A stretch of DNA of 64,000 bases from contig NC_066583.1 of the NCBI RefSeq assembly GCF_024323335.1, positions 410,576,031 through 410,640,030 on the forward strand, given 5' to 3'. The stretch comes from Lathyrus oleraceus (taxonomy: Eukaryota; Streptophyta; Magnoliopsida; Fabales; Fabaceae). Shown here one piece after another: positions 23,704-35,182 of the stretch. The notes below the pieces were generated by a model that saw nothing but the letters and a program-made list of their open reading frames with translations, had not been told where the DNA came from and ran no database searches. The position numbers were made by a program, and so were the translations under genes. Position 1 is the stretch's first letter, and each line of letters starts with the position of its first letter.

Positions 23704-24853
23704 TTGTTGATGAATAAAGTACACCCCGGTTGTGGTATTGACTGTGAACATTGTTTGATAAATCCTTAAGTCTGTGAGGAGTTCAAGGATGGTGTTCAGA
23801 ATTTGATAGACCAAGGGATATTGTTAGTAGAACAGTTGTCTACTATGGATGAAGTGGCTACTCTTGAGATCCCTTATGATTCAACTCTTGTACCGTTTGA
23901 GATCCCTTACGCTCCAATTTCGATTCCTGCAACAACATATTTGGTTATGCCTCTTGTCATTACTGTAACATCTCTATTCCCCTTTAAAAGCACAACAAGA
24001 GTACCATGGATTTATGACTCTACGATCTATATCTATGGATAGAAAGTAGAAGAGGAACTAAGTCCAAGGAAACAAGTTTGAACATTGCTGGAATATGTGG
24101 CATAACTTGAAGCGATAATAACAATAGTGGATCTTCGAGCATGGCTCAAGGTAAGCAGGCGGTGAATAATGATCAAGGGCAGAATGTGGATCAGAATGCA
24201 ACTCATGCAGACGAAGTGGAAGAATTTCTTTAACTCATCAAAAAGAGAGATTATAAGTTGGTTGACCAGCTCAACCAAACAACTCCAAATATTTGCATGT
24301 TAGCATTGGTAATGAGTTATGAGTCCCACAGAGAGGCACTTATGAAATTCTTAATGGGCATCACACGTCCTGCAAGAAATATCTGGGAATCAGTTTGAAG
24401 CTATCATCGTAAACATTTCTGCAAGTAGTTGTTTGGGTTTTAACGATGATGAACTCCCACCTGAGGATAGGAACCCCAAGAAGGCGTTGCACATCTCAAT
24501 TGAATGTGTAGACACAATTTTATCAAGAGTGTTGGTGGATACTGGCTCATTGTTGAACATTTTAACCAAGAACTCACTGTCCAAGCTGACTATCGAAGGA
24601 TTGGTAATGAAGTCGAGCTCACTCATAATGAGCTTTTGATGGTTCAAGATAAACGGTGGTGGGAGAGGTTGACATCCCTATAAATATTGAGCCTCATGTT
24701 TTCTTCATTACATTTTATGTAATGTACATATATCCCACCTACAGTTTTCTCCTAGGACGTCCATGGATACACTCAGTTGGCGCTGTAACCTCAACCCTCC
24801 ACCAAAGGCTGAAGTTCATGGTTGGTAGTAAACTGGTTGTGGTAGAGGGATAG
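23704..24853 (+). pseudogene. Element 3 gag-protease linker and aspartic protease
   Basis: From 23740 a cysteine-containing segment (CEHCLINP) is followed by a proline-rich linker (about 23803-24042) and then the retropepsin domain (24433-24853). The active-site motif is LVDTGS at about 24531, and the conserved YSFLLGRPWIHSVGAVTSTL lies near 24750 after a frameshift at about 24640. The protease would process the Gag-Pol polyprotein. Stops at 24043, 24640 and 24851 show it is dead. Confidence 0.85.
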
Positions 24854-26392
24854 GAGGATGTTATGGTAAGCCATCTAACATCATTTCATTATATTGAAGT
24901 AGGATGAGAGATACATGAAACTCCTTTTCAAGCATTCGAGGTTGTGAATGTAGAAATGGATCCCTTGGTGAAGGAATCTCAAAGTGCTAAACTTTCCATG
25001 GATACATGGAAAGACATGAAGACGGTGATAGAGGAAGGACACCCCGGAGGTTGGGGTATGGTACCTAAACTACCAATTAACAAGGATAAATCTGGATTGG
25101 GATTCCATTCCTATTAGATGACCTAAAAAAAGATGGCTGCAAACAAAGATAATAGACAAATTCCCTTATTACCCGCTACTTCACCGGTGCGGGGTATCTC
25201 AAGGATGATTTGGTTTGTGTCGTGGGAGAAGAAAGAAGTACTTCTAAAGAGGTGTGTCCCTTGTACCAAAAGGCTGAAGGTCAAACACTTACCAACTGGA
25301 TTTCCGTGGATATGCCGGAAGTCACTTTACCAAGCCGACAAGGAGGGTGAAGAAGATTGTGAGCTCCCTGAAGAGTTAGCTAGGTTGATATGGCAAGAGT
25401 CAAAGGTCATCCAACCATACCAAGAAGTAGTGGAATTTTTCAACCTTGGGACAAAAGAGGACAAAAAAGAAGTCAAGATAGGTGCCATCCTGGATGACGA
25501 GGCGAAAATGAAATTTATCGAGCTCTTACGCAAGTATGTGAATGTGTTTTGCTTGGTCCCACCAAGACACGCCTGAGCTAGATACGAACACCATAGTTCA
25601 TAGACTACCCCTCCGAGAAGATTGTCCTCCTGTGAAGCAGAAATTGAGAAGGACTCGTCCCGACATAGCCATCAAAATCAAAGAAGAGGTCCAAAAGCAA
25701 TTGGATGCCATCTTTTTAGCAGTGGCAAATTACCCTGAGTGGGTGGTGAACATAGTACTGGTACCAAAGAAAGATGGTAAAAATGGACATGTGTCGACTA
25801 CAGAGACTTGAATAGGGCAAGCCCGAAGTACGATTTTACTCTACCTCACATTAATGTGTTGGTAGATAATACAACTCAGTTCCCAATATTCTCTTTTATG
25901 GATGGTTTCTTTGGGTACAACCAAATCAAAATGTCCCCGAAAGACATGGAGAAGATGATGTTTATTACCCCTTAGGGAACCTTTTTCTACAAGGTTATGC
26001 CTTTTGGGTTGAAGAATGCTGGTGCGACATATCAACGTGCGATGATAACTCTCTTCCATGACATGATTCATAAAGAGATTGAAGTGTATGTTGATGATAA
26101 GATAGAAAAATCTCGAATTAAGGAGGAACATCTGAGTTATCTCTAGAAGCGATTTGCACGACTGAGGAAGTTCAAGTTGAGGCTAAATCCTAACAAATGT
26201 ACTTTTGGGGTGAGATTCGGAAAATTGCTAGGTTTTATTGTAAGCCAACGTGAGATTGAGTACGATCCTGATAAAGTCAAGGCCATACAAGATATGCCAG
26301 CGCCAAGGACTGAAAAGGAGGTTCGTGGACTCTTAGGGAGATTAAACTACATTGCAACCTTTATATCTCACCTTACAGCCACATGCAAGTAG
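24854..26392 (+). pseudogene. Element 3 protease-RT linker and reverse transcriptase
   Basis: The linker includes a NWISVDMPEVT-type segment near 25290 and runs, still coding-like, into EELARL and the RT. It therefore shows no intron where Ogre-2 has one. RT motifs seen: VKQKLRRTRPD (about 25640), VPKKDG (25760), a DYRDLN segment after a frameshift (25800), FSFMDGFFGYNQIKM (25895), VMPFGLKNAGATYQ (25995), the YVDD catalytic box (26088) and LNPNKCTFGV (26190). At least three frameshifts and several stops are present. The unit A tandem duplication starts at 26219, inside the RT C-terminus. Confidence 0.87.
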
Positions 26393-27370
26393 AATATTCA
26401 AATTAAGCTGCAAAGATCAAATGATCGAATGGAATGATAATTGTCAAAGGGACATTGAAAAGATAAAATAATATTTGCAAGAGCCACCAATCTTGATGCC
26501 CTACGTACTAGGAAGAACTCTTATCATGTGCCTTATAATTCTTGAGGGATCCATGGGATGTGTTCTCGGAAAACACGATGAAACAGGTAGGAAAGAGCAT
26601 GCAATCTACTATCTAAGCAAAAATCTCACTAACTACAACAACAAATACTCACTACTCGAGAAGACATGTTGTGCACTTGCCCGAGCTACCAACCACTTGA
26701 GACAATATATGATGACACATACAACTCTCTTGATCTCCAAAATGTATTTGATCAAGTACATTTTTGAAAATCCTGTTCTCACATGAAGAGTTTCCTGTTA
26801 GCATATGGCATTAACAAAATATGACATCCAACATGTCAAACAGAAAGCCATCAAACGTAATGTGTTGTCTGACTATCTAGCCCATCAACCTATGTGCTTT
26901 GACTTCCCTGATGAAGACATTATGTTCATTATAGATTGAAATAATCTAGACCCCGAGGAAGAACCCGAACCAGGATCATGATGGACGACCGTCTTCGATG
27001 GTGCTTCTAATGCCTAAGGAAATGGAATTGGGGAAATCATCACCTCTCCAACCGGTTTTCATCTACACTTCAGTGCAAGGTTATGCTTCGATTGCACTAA
27101 CAATATGGAGGAGTATGAAGCGTGCATCTTCGGCATAGAAGCAACCATTAACTTAAGGATCAAGATCCTTAAAGTCTATGGAGATTTAGCCTTTGTAATC
27201 AACTAAGTAAGAGGAGATTGGGAAGTTCGAGATCGCAAGGTGATCCCGCACAAGGAGCATGTCTTGAAGCAAACCATATACTTTGATGAGATTACATTTC
27301 ACCATATCCCTCGAGGATAAAATCAACTGGCTGATACCTTAGCCACTCTGACATCCATGTTTAAGGTTAA
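26393..27370 (+). pseudogene. Element 3 dual RNase H region, copy A
   Basis: The Ty3-type RNase H remnant spans about 26393-26960 (LMPYVLGRTLI, YYLSKNL and EKTCCALA motifs). A second, archaeal-like RNase H follows from about 26985 (FDGAS with Asp, MEEYEA with Glu, VYGDLAF with Asp, LADTLA with Asp). Two RNase H domains are characteristic of the Tat clade. Stops at 26784, 26938, 27016 and 27206, among others, are shared with copy B, so they predate the duplication. A TAG at 26390 and an indel nearby are unique to copy A. Confidence 0.82.
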
Positions 27371-28130
27371 GTGGAAGAATGAAGCACCTTCTATCCGCAT
27401 TGCCTACTTGGATGAACCAACATAATATTTGGCATCCGAAGAAGAATCATATGGACATCCATGATTTTATGATATCAAAAGGTATCTGGAGAAGCAAGAA
27501 TATCCAGAAAATGCATCCATCATGGATAAGAAGTACCTTTGAAGGCTCTCAGCTAACTTCTTCTTAAGTGGAGATGTGCTTTACAAAAGAAATTACGACC
27601 CCGTCATGCTCAGATGCATAGATAAACACGAAGCATACCAAATCATAATTAAAATTCATGAATGCTCCGTTGGGACGCATACCAGTGGGGACACAATTGT
27701 TAAAAAAATATTCAAGGTGGGCTATTATTGGATGACAATGGAGGTTGATTGCCACCATCATGTGCAAATATGTCATAAATTCTAGATTTTCGTCAAAAAG
27801 ATAAACGTGCTACCAGTTCCAGCAAATGTCTTGACATCACCTTATACTTTTTCCATGTGGGGCATTGATGTGATTGGCCTCATCGAGCCAACTTCCTCGA
27901 ATGGGCATTGCTTTATCCTTGAATCCATTGACTATTTCACCAAATGGGTGGGAGCAGTCTCATATGCGAACGTCACAAAGTAGGTGGTTGCTCGTTTCTT
28001 GAAGAAGGAGATTGTATGTCGTTATGGGGTCCCAAATAAAATCATTACTGATGATGGTTCTAACCTCAATAGCAAAATGATGAAGGAATTGTGCAAATAC
28101 TTCAAGGAAAACTAAGAACATCAAAAATAT
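27371..28130 (+). pseudogene. Element 3 integrase, copy A, C-terminally deleted
   Basis: The N-terminal zinc-binding region (about 27580-27790) still shows the His residues and one CHK. The catalytic core shows the first Asp in WGIDVIGL (27860) and the second Asp in ITDDGSN (28045). The segment with the catalytic Glu is missing: after MMKELCKYF the sequence jumps to NKNIK-like codons near 28120 and then straight to the 3' UTR. Copy B has the same deletion, so it is older than the tandem duplication. Confidence 0.82.
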
Positions 28131-28978
28131 CGTTCAAAAGATGGCAGAGTTCATCTTTTAACTTTATTTCTTTAGACTTCATCTTTTGACAAGTGACTTA
28201 GGAAAAAATGGGTATCCCGGTGGACCACAAAAAGAATGGTCCATGAAAAAATTAGGGATAAAGTCAAAAGAAATAAAGAACCCGCTAAGTTGATCACCCC
28301 AAGGGGCAACTTAGGCAAAATGGGTATCCTGGTAGGCTGAAAATCCAAAAGGGTAGTCTAGGAAAATGTTAGTGATTTGAAAGGCAAGAGACAGTGGTCT
28401 ACAAAGGATCTGTACATTCGTCATTACCACCAAAAAAACCCTGAACGGGAAGGATTGATCTAATCACCTTCTTCATAGGCAAAGAAAGAGGATCTCCAAG
28501 GACATATGGACTATAGCCGAGTTGGAACTCAATGAATATTCGATAATTTTCATTGCCATTGTATTTTCCTTTTTTTCTTGCAATTACCTATTTAAGGAAT
28601 TGCTTCCTTTTGTAAATCACCCAGTTACGGGTTTTGCATAAATAAAACATATTTTTATCAAAGGTTCTCAATGTTTTTTATTTTTTCTGCTTGTTTGCAA
28701 AAAGTGTGAATTTATTTTTTAATAAACAATGCTTTGAAAACTTTGGGGAACAACAATAAAAGTACTTAAAGAAAATAGGAAGTTACTTTTCTTCTAAAAG
28801 TGTCTGAAGGATAACCGTAGCTTACGAACAATGTATTATGTACACGAGGATGTCTTGAAAATCATACGGGTTCTTGGACCCAACTTGATCAGAAGGTTCC
28901 CCAAGACGAGCAACAGTTAGCTTGGTGGCTCAAATATAGTTTGGACGCTCTAAAAAGATCCAGATCTTACTAGATCAC
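28131..28978 (+). other. Element 3 3' UTR, copy A
   Basis: Non-coding. At 28190-28370 it holds repeated modules with words like CTTAGGCAAAA, ATGGGTATCCCGGT and short C-run/G-run hairpins (for example CCCCAAGGGG at 28297-28306), resembling the block after the Ogre-2 integrase. The rest is AT-rich without recognised features. It is cut at 28979 by the element 5 LTR. Confidence 0.7.
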
Positions 28979-29378
28979 TGTAGCGGTAAATCCATGACCA
29001 TTAAGCTATGGATAAACTTAACGTCAATAAAACTAGAGTTTCCGTCGCGCTTTCATTGTTTCCAAAGGAAAAGGGAAAAGTACGAACAAAACCCAAAGAT
29101 AAGAAGTTTTCAAATCAAAACTAATAAAATGCCAGAGATTACAGGTAAGGGGGTTGGTTACACAGAGGGAAGGTGTTGGCACCCAAAGTGTCGTAGGTAC
29201 TCCTAGGGAGCCTTTTTTTATGTGTGTATGTGTTTTTGGTATAAATTGATGTTTGCAATAACAAGAGTGTGGGGATGAGAAAAGAATTCATTAATTATAT
29301 TTTTGTGTTTGACAAGACCTTCAGACTTGTGCCTACGTACGAACATAAAAATGAGGGCTCAAAACCTCGTAGTTCGTG
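28979..29378 (-). repeat. Element 5: Tat-type LTR fragment (unit A, left part)
   Basis: Plus-strand TGTAGCGG is the reverse complement of a Tat LTR end (compare 12703). Reading minus, it carries the Tat terminal block, including TACGTAGGC and the stop-over to GAACTACGA at the Ogre-2 insertion point. There is no primer site outside it, so this is the outer end of a minus-strand 3' LTR. The five bases before it are ATCAC (28974-28978). Confidence 0.8.
29374..29378. repeat. Target-site duplication of Ogre-2, left copy
   Basis: TCGTG here and at 59701-59705. Tandem unit B preserves the uninterrupted target at 63159-63163. Confidence 0.95.
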
Positions 29379-30815
29379 TGTAAGACCCCAATTTTGGCCC
29401 TAAGATCCCTCATGGCATCATAAAATTTCATTTGCATAGCCTCAAAGATCATAAGCATCTTGGTTCCCTTTACCTTTGGGTGGGACTCCTTGTGAGTGGT
29501 GTGAGATCACCAAGCATGCTTGAATTTTATATCATTGCTTTTCTCATCTTGTTGACTAACCAAAAGTACAAAAAATATGTCACTAACATCTTTTGTTTTG
29601 TAGCTTGAGCAATCACAAGGTCCAAAGCTTCAAAGAGATCATTAGTACAAAGACATGGTCAAGAGGAGATGATAACAAGCATGGTAATGGTTCCAAAATC
29701 TCTCATCCATCAAATATGCCTCCCTAGTACCTCAATTCATCATTTTGATCAAAGCAAGTCAAAGGGCTTGAGGCCTTGTTCTTCAAGAAAACCCTAATTC
29801 ATCTGTGCACCACAATGCCTTGCTCCTGAAGCAACCTTAGCCCATGATCAAACATAACATGGGAAGTTCTTTAACTCATTATTTCATGCATATTTGAAAT
29901 TATTTGAGTGTCCTCAATCATCAATTCATCAAGATATGGGTTGTGGACTTGAGAAGTTGATCAGTCAATTCATCTAACTATTTTGAAATGCACTGAGACC
30001 TAACTTTTGATGTGTTGGTCAAATGGAGATGATTCCAAAAGAAAACGTATTCTTAAGGACAATATGAACAACTTTCATGTTCATCAAAATTTGATTTGAA
30101 GCTTGGAAGGTCATCATCCATTCCAAAACATTATAGGTCATTTTGACTAAAACCCTAATTTTGGGTCAACTTCCAAATGACACAACTCATTCAGTTTTTA
30201 TGATTTTGAGGTGGGATCAAATGCATTTGAAAGCTTAATATGTCTACCTCAAATATTATGTTGAACAAATTTTCAAAATCGCAAAGTAAATACATGTGAT
30301 AATGCAAGACATTATAGGTCCTTTTTGACCAAATGCATTGAAAGTAAAAAAAGTCCATCTTCAAGTTCCCATAACTCTCTCATAAAAAATCCAAATGATG
30401 CACAATTTAAGTCCATTTTGATTGTCTTGAAAAGATATACAACTTTGATTTTGGAGGTTTTTCCATTTGAGGCTTGCATCATCAGAACAGAGGGGCTTGA
30501 AAATTGGCCAATTTTAGAAACCTTGCCTTGACATGTCATGCACCTTGCACTTTAAACTCAAATTTCACAAATTTCCACACTTCAAATGGATTTTTTCCCA
30601 ACATAACAATTGTTCCTTACATCAAGACCTTTCCAACCATTACTCACATGATCATGTTTGGATTTTTTCATTGGGATTTTCGAAGAGATGAATGTTTAGG
30701 TACAAATGAGGAACTCACTTGAAATCTTGGTACATAAGCAATTGCCTTGCAAGTCACATGTCCAATTTCATTTGGCTAATGCTCATAATTCATTTGGCAT
30801 TGTTTTTAGGCTTTG

Positions 30816-30904
30816 TGCATGATCATGCAAGCCCATGCAATGAAGCTCCACATGCCATGCACACGGATTGATCACATTTTCCTTGCCACTTCCTCTATAA
30901 ATAG
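30816..30904 (+). promoter_or_regulatory. Ogre-2 LTR promoter: CATGCA cluster plus TATA box
   Basis: CTATAAATAG at 30895-30904 (repeated at 56316-56325 in the 3' LTR). Upstream are TGCATG at 30816, CATGCA at 30824, 30834 and 30856, and a 14 bp palindrome TGCATGATCATGCA at 30816-30829. CATGCA is the core of the RY element bound by B3-domain factors; a role here is inference. Confidence 0.55.
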
Positions 30905-31344
30905 AGACCTCATTCCATTCATTTCAGAGACCTGATTCAACCTGAATTGCTGCAAAAATCAAAACTCAACCTCTCACCAAAGAAGCAATTTCATTTTTCT
31001 CAAATTTTTCAGATCTAAAATTCAACTTCATCTGGTTGAATTCTTAGATCTAATGCTTCTAAACCTTCATCATTCATCTCATTGAACTTCTGTTTTGGTA
31101 AAGCAAGCAAGGAATCGAGATCAAGTTACCAGAATTCAAGCTTACACTTCAACTGGTATTTTCTTCGAATCTCATCATCCATTGACCTATTTGCTTGAAT
31201 CTTGTGTTGGCTGAAGTTCTCTCAATAGAGGCATCATGATTATGCATTCAATTTTTGAAATTCATTAAGTTCATGATGAACACCAGATTTTTCTATCTCT
31301 GATTTCTCACACCATGGAAATCTAGAGTGAAAATGGATGGTACA

Positions 31345-31364
31345 GGGATGATGTACATCATCCC
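31345..31364. repeat. 20 bp perfect palindrome in the Ogre-2 LTR
   Basis: GGGATGATGTACATCATCCC; the identical palindrome is at 56766-56785 in the 3' LTR. It lies about 440 bp downstream of the TATA box and so is in the RNA leader. Confidence 0.93.
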
Positions 31365-34264
31365 AACATTCTAAAGATGTATAGATCGTGCATTTTCATT
31401 AAGGTTTCGATCTCTGCAATTTTCGCCGAAAAATCCAAGCTCACCGGAGAAGACGGTGGCTCCGGTGGCTTCATCATTTCCAGATCAATTCCTGGCCGTG
31501 TGATCTCTTTTCCAGATCTAATTTGGACGTTCCATTGTTATGACTTTTTATACTGCCTCGTGTGTCTCAATTGACTAAGGCATAGGATACACGCGCGCTG
31601 AGAGCCCTTGGATTTGCCAAGTCATTTAATGAAATGAATCCAACGCGTGTTTTTTTTTCTTTTTTTTGATTTAATCCATTTTATTTTCTTAATTCGATTT
31701 TATTTCAAATAATCATAACTCTCTCAGTTTTAATCCAAAAATTATGGGACCAATTGCATTAGTCTCCAAATAATTTCCAGTTTCTATTTCTGATTTTTAA
31801 TATTTTTTATTTTGTCATTTGATATTTTTTGTGAATTTTCTCTTTTCTGGTTATTTTTAATTCATTTTAAATAGTTTTTGATATTCAAAAAATGCAAAAA
31901 TATTTTCCTAACCTATTTGAATGATGATGGATCTATGAAAAATATTCTCATCAATTTTCAAATTGATTTGAGATTTATTTGAGATTTTAGTTCAATTAGG
32001 TTATTTTTATTCATTTTTAATTTATTAAAAATAGTTTCTGACTTTTAAAAATGCTGAAATTTTTTGTCAAACATTGTTTGACCTTGTTGAACTTGGGATA
32101 AATTACTTGGACCTTTCAAGGTTGATTTGAAGCAATTTTGAAGTTTGACCTTTCCATTATTTTAATCCAAGTTTAATTTTAAATATTAAAAAAATGCCAA
32201 AAAATAGTTTATTCATTTCTTGACTCCCAATCTTCATCTCACTTCTGTTTTTGATTGTTTGACCTTGACTTTCAATGTTATTGGTCAACACATGAGGATT
32301 GGTACATTGTATTTTATTTAATGGACTTTAATTTTGCCATTTCCATTTCTCTTATCCATCTTCTCCTTCTTCTTCTTCTACTTCTTTTCTTCTTGATCAA
32401 TGAGTTGAAGGTTGATAAGTTAGCATTGGTTAGGGAGACTTAACCTTCCTTGGTTCAAATCTAATTCATCTTGATCAATTGATCAAGTGAATGGATTTGC
32501 ATTAAGGATAGGTTGTTTCCTAAATTATGCAAAAAGGCTTAAACCAATACAAGATTAATTCTCATTTTCTTTTTGGCATGGCAAGTTGTTGGAACTTGGT
32601 TCTCTAATCAAGACTTTTAACTTGTGTTGTTGCCTTTATTATTATTGACCGGCCTCAGATAGTTGTGACTTCTACATAAGTCCAATTACGATTGCTTAAC
32701 ATAGCGCTAAATTTGCCTTACGGCACACTAACTACTAACACTAACTATTGACAATTAACATTTACTTTATGCAATTTACTTTTATGCAATTTACTATTCT
32801 TGCACATATTATCCATTTGCTTTTCTATTTGCTCACTTGAGCACATGTTTAGGTTAATGCCATTTGCCTTTTGCTCACTTGAGCACATAACTGTGTATAT
32901 ATTATTGTGCTTGTGTTTTGTTTTGATTATTGTTGACCAAATGCAAAGAAATGGACTTAGCTTCTAGGACTTCCCCTATGCAAAGAAATGGAGAATTAGA
33001 CTTAGATTCTAGGACCTTCCTTATGCAAAATTGGAGTAAAAGGATCTAAATGATGAAGATGGATTAGGAGACCCAAATCTCTAAACTCACTCTTGTCCAT
33101 TCTTGTTTTACTTCATGGAACTTTTGATGTGTGTGCTTTTGTGCTAGGAGTTTTCATTTGAGCTTAATTGGAGGACCATTGCCATGTTCATCCAAGTGGA
33201 AGATACAAGATAAATTGAGGATCTCTTAAGAGACTTATTTGATTGCTTATGCTTTATGGTTGCTTATTCCAAAGGATGGGAGCTACTTGGATCATCAATA
33301 TGCTCTCAAGAGAGGGACTCCATTGTGGTTTTGATTCTTCATCCCTTCTCTTTTTGTTTTACTTAGGACTTAGCCCTTCTTCTTTTTCTCTCACTCTAAC
33401 CCAAGCCAAAAAAATTGTGCAAACATTTAATTGTTGTTTTCAAACATTAGAAACCTAAGCCTTATGCTTTTGATTTTCAAACTTTCCTTTTTACAATACT
33501 TATTTTGAATTGAATCCTTAAGTCAACTTTGGCCATTTTTGTACATACTTTTAATTGGTAAATATAACCCATTTAAATGTGTTTTTTGTGGTTCCAATGG
33601 CCACCTTCTTAATCAAATTTTCCATAACCCTTAGCCATTAGGTTTGAGTTATCTTTGTGGTAGATGTAATACTCACCTATATCCTTAGTGATGGACAATG
33701 AGTCTTCCATGCTTATTATAGGGTTAACCCCTCACTAGCATGTTGAAGCTATCCTCACATGGTTGATTTGTGGCTTGGTTGAGTTTTCTCCCTTTGATAA
33801 CAAAAGACCTTAAGGCTTTTGGACCAATCAATCCACTCACTCATTTTGAGATTTTTACCCCGAACTACGAGGTTTTGATCCTAATCTTTTTTATAAGATG
33901 GTACGTAGGCAATGGGTTTATCCATCCAAACACAAAATGTAAATAACTTGTATATTCTCTTCTCATCTCTTCAATCATGTTTGCACAAACAAATTTTTAC
34001 AAAAACAACAACCTTTGCAACAAGTATGAAAAAGGCTCCCTAGGAGTACCTAGGATGTTTTGGGTGCCTAACACCTTCCCATTGCATAACCAACCCCCTT
34101 ACCCAGATCTCTGTTCCTTTTAATAGTTTTTTGTTAAAACTATTAGGTTTTTGTTCGCTTTCTAACCATTCCTTTGGATAAATAGAAGTGCGGTGGCGAC
34201 TCGACTTGTATGATTTACCTTGGATTTAGTCAATATATCTAATGGTAACGAATACCCCGCTACA

Positions 34265-35182
34265 GAAAAGTGGTGACTCTGCTGGGGAATAAAATGTGCC
34301 TAGTGGGTTTTGCCAACTTTTCATGCTTGTTGTATTGTATTGTCTTGTGACATATCTTTGTGAAATTTGGGATTACGGTATTGTATGTAATGATTGATTT
34401 GCTTGATATTAATTCCTTGTATGCTTGGTGATCTTTGTGAGATGAGTTCTATACCCGGACTCGAGTGCACTTAGGATAGGAGAATGGCGTAGTCTTGTTG
34501 ACTTGTGTGGAGTTATTCCTTAGCAAGTTGACTTGCAAGTCCATTCACTTGGTGGAGGTCATGTTGGGATCAATAATGTCACACAAGTAAGTTGTGGTTA
34601 GATATTACTCTTTCCAATATAAACCTTAGAAGCCAAGGACCTTAGTTTAACAAACCCATCTTGGCCTATTCTTAGGATGTAGTGCGAAAGTCGTTCAAAT
34701 GTAGGATTTGATATGATTATTACGCGATACTACACTCATAAGAGTCTCTCTTGAGAATATTTTTGGAATACGAGTAGTCATTTCTCCGATAATATCCAAA
34801 AGATGGGATGATGACTATGGGAACCTCTTGTAGAACCTGTTTGGCAGGTTTAAACCCTAGTACACTCCCTTTGGGTGGTTCTTAACCTAAACTCCATGCT
34901 CGTGACTTACAACAAACCCTTTGATTCATGGTTGATCCGTTCATGTGTTCTTAATATCAATGGAACTTGGGTGTTGATAAGGTGTAAGCCATAATCCACC
35001 AAAATGGATGATTGATATTAAGGATAACATGATCCATCCCATGACTTTGTTTGGTGTGCTTTGCTTGATCCTTGAGTGTGATTGTTGCATTCATGCATCC
35101 ATGCAATCATTTGCATCCATATCATCAATAATGAAGAAAATTTTCAAGGAACTTAAGGGGTTTATTTGCAAAATTTTCAGAC
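34265..35182 (+). other. Ogre-2 primer site and leader
   Basis: The primer site TGGTGACTCTGCTGGGG is at 34271-34287, six bases after the LTR, with one change from the Ogre-1 site. The rest is leader, homologous in inverse orientation to 11903-12702 and 3177-3352. A short upstream open frame starts near 35008 and overlaps the ORF1 start in another frame; it is not conserved as protein. There is no other feature. Confidence 0.85.

Larger units (their letters stand above)
20800..28978 (+). mobile_element. Element 3: old, decayed Tat-clade Ty3/gypsy element (ORF1 C-terminus to 3' UTR)
   Basis: The order is ORF1 C-terminal part, spacer, gag, protease, RT, two RNase H domains, integrase and 3' UTR. 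Frames change at least five times and stops are frequent. It is a different Tat lineage from the two Ogres: proteins are only moderately similar, and the protease-RT join is coding-continuous without an intron. The 5' end is cut off by element 4, and the 3' end by the element 5 LTR. Part of it recurs as tandem unit B at 60040-62763. Confidence 0.88.
26219..29378 (+). repeat. Tandem duplication unit A, left part
   Basis: Aligns collinearly with 60040-63163. It includes the element 3 RT C-terminus through 3' UTR, and 400 bp of the element 5 LTR. It is separated from its right part (59706-60037) by the Ogre-2 insertion. Confidence 0.92.
29379..34264 (+). repeat. 5' LTR of Ogre-2 (4886 bp)
   Basis: Begins TGTAAGACCCC and ends CCGCTACA. 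U3 runs to about 30925 (TATA at 30895), so the transcribed R-U5 part is unusually long (over 3.3 kb). It contains a 20 bp palindrome (31345-31364), a CTT-rich tract (32360-32395), TGCTCA/TGAGCA inverted repeats (32830 and 32872), and the terminal Tat block with GAACTACGA (33862), TACGTAGGC (33902) and TGGCGACTC (34194). No gene is seen in it. Confidence 0.95.
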
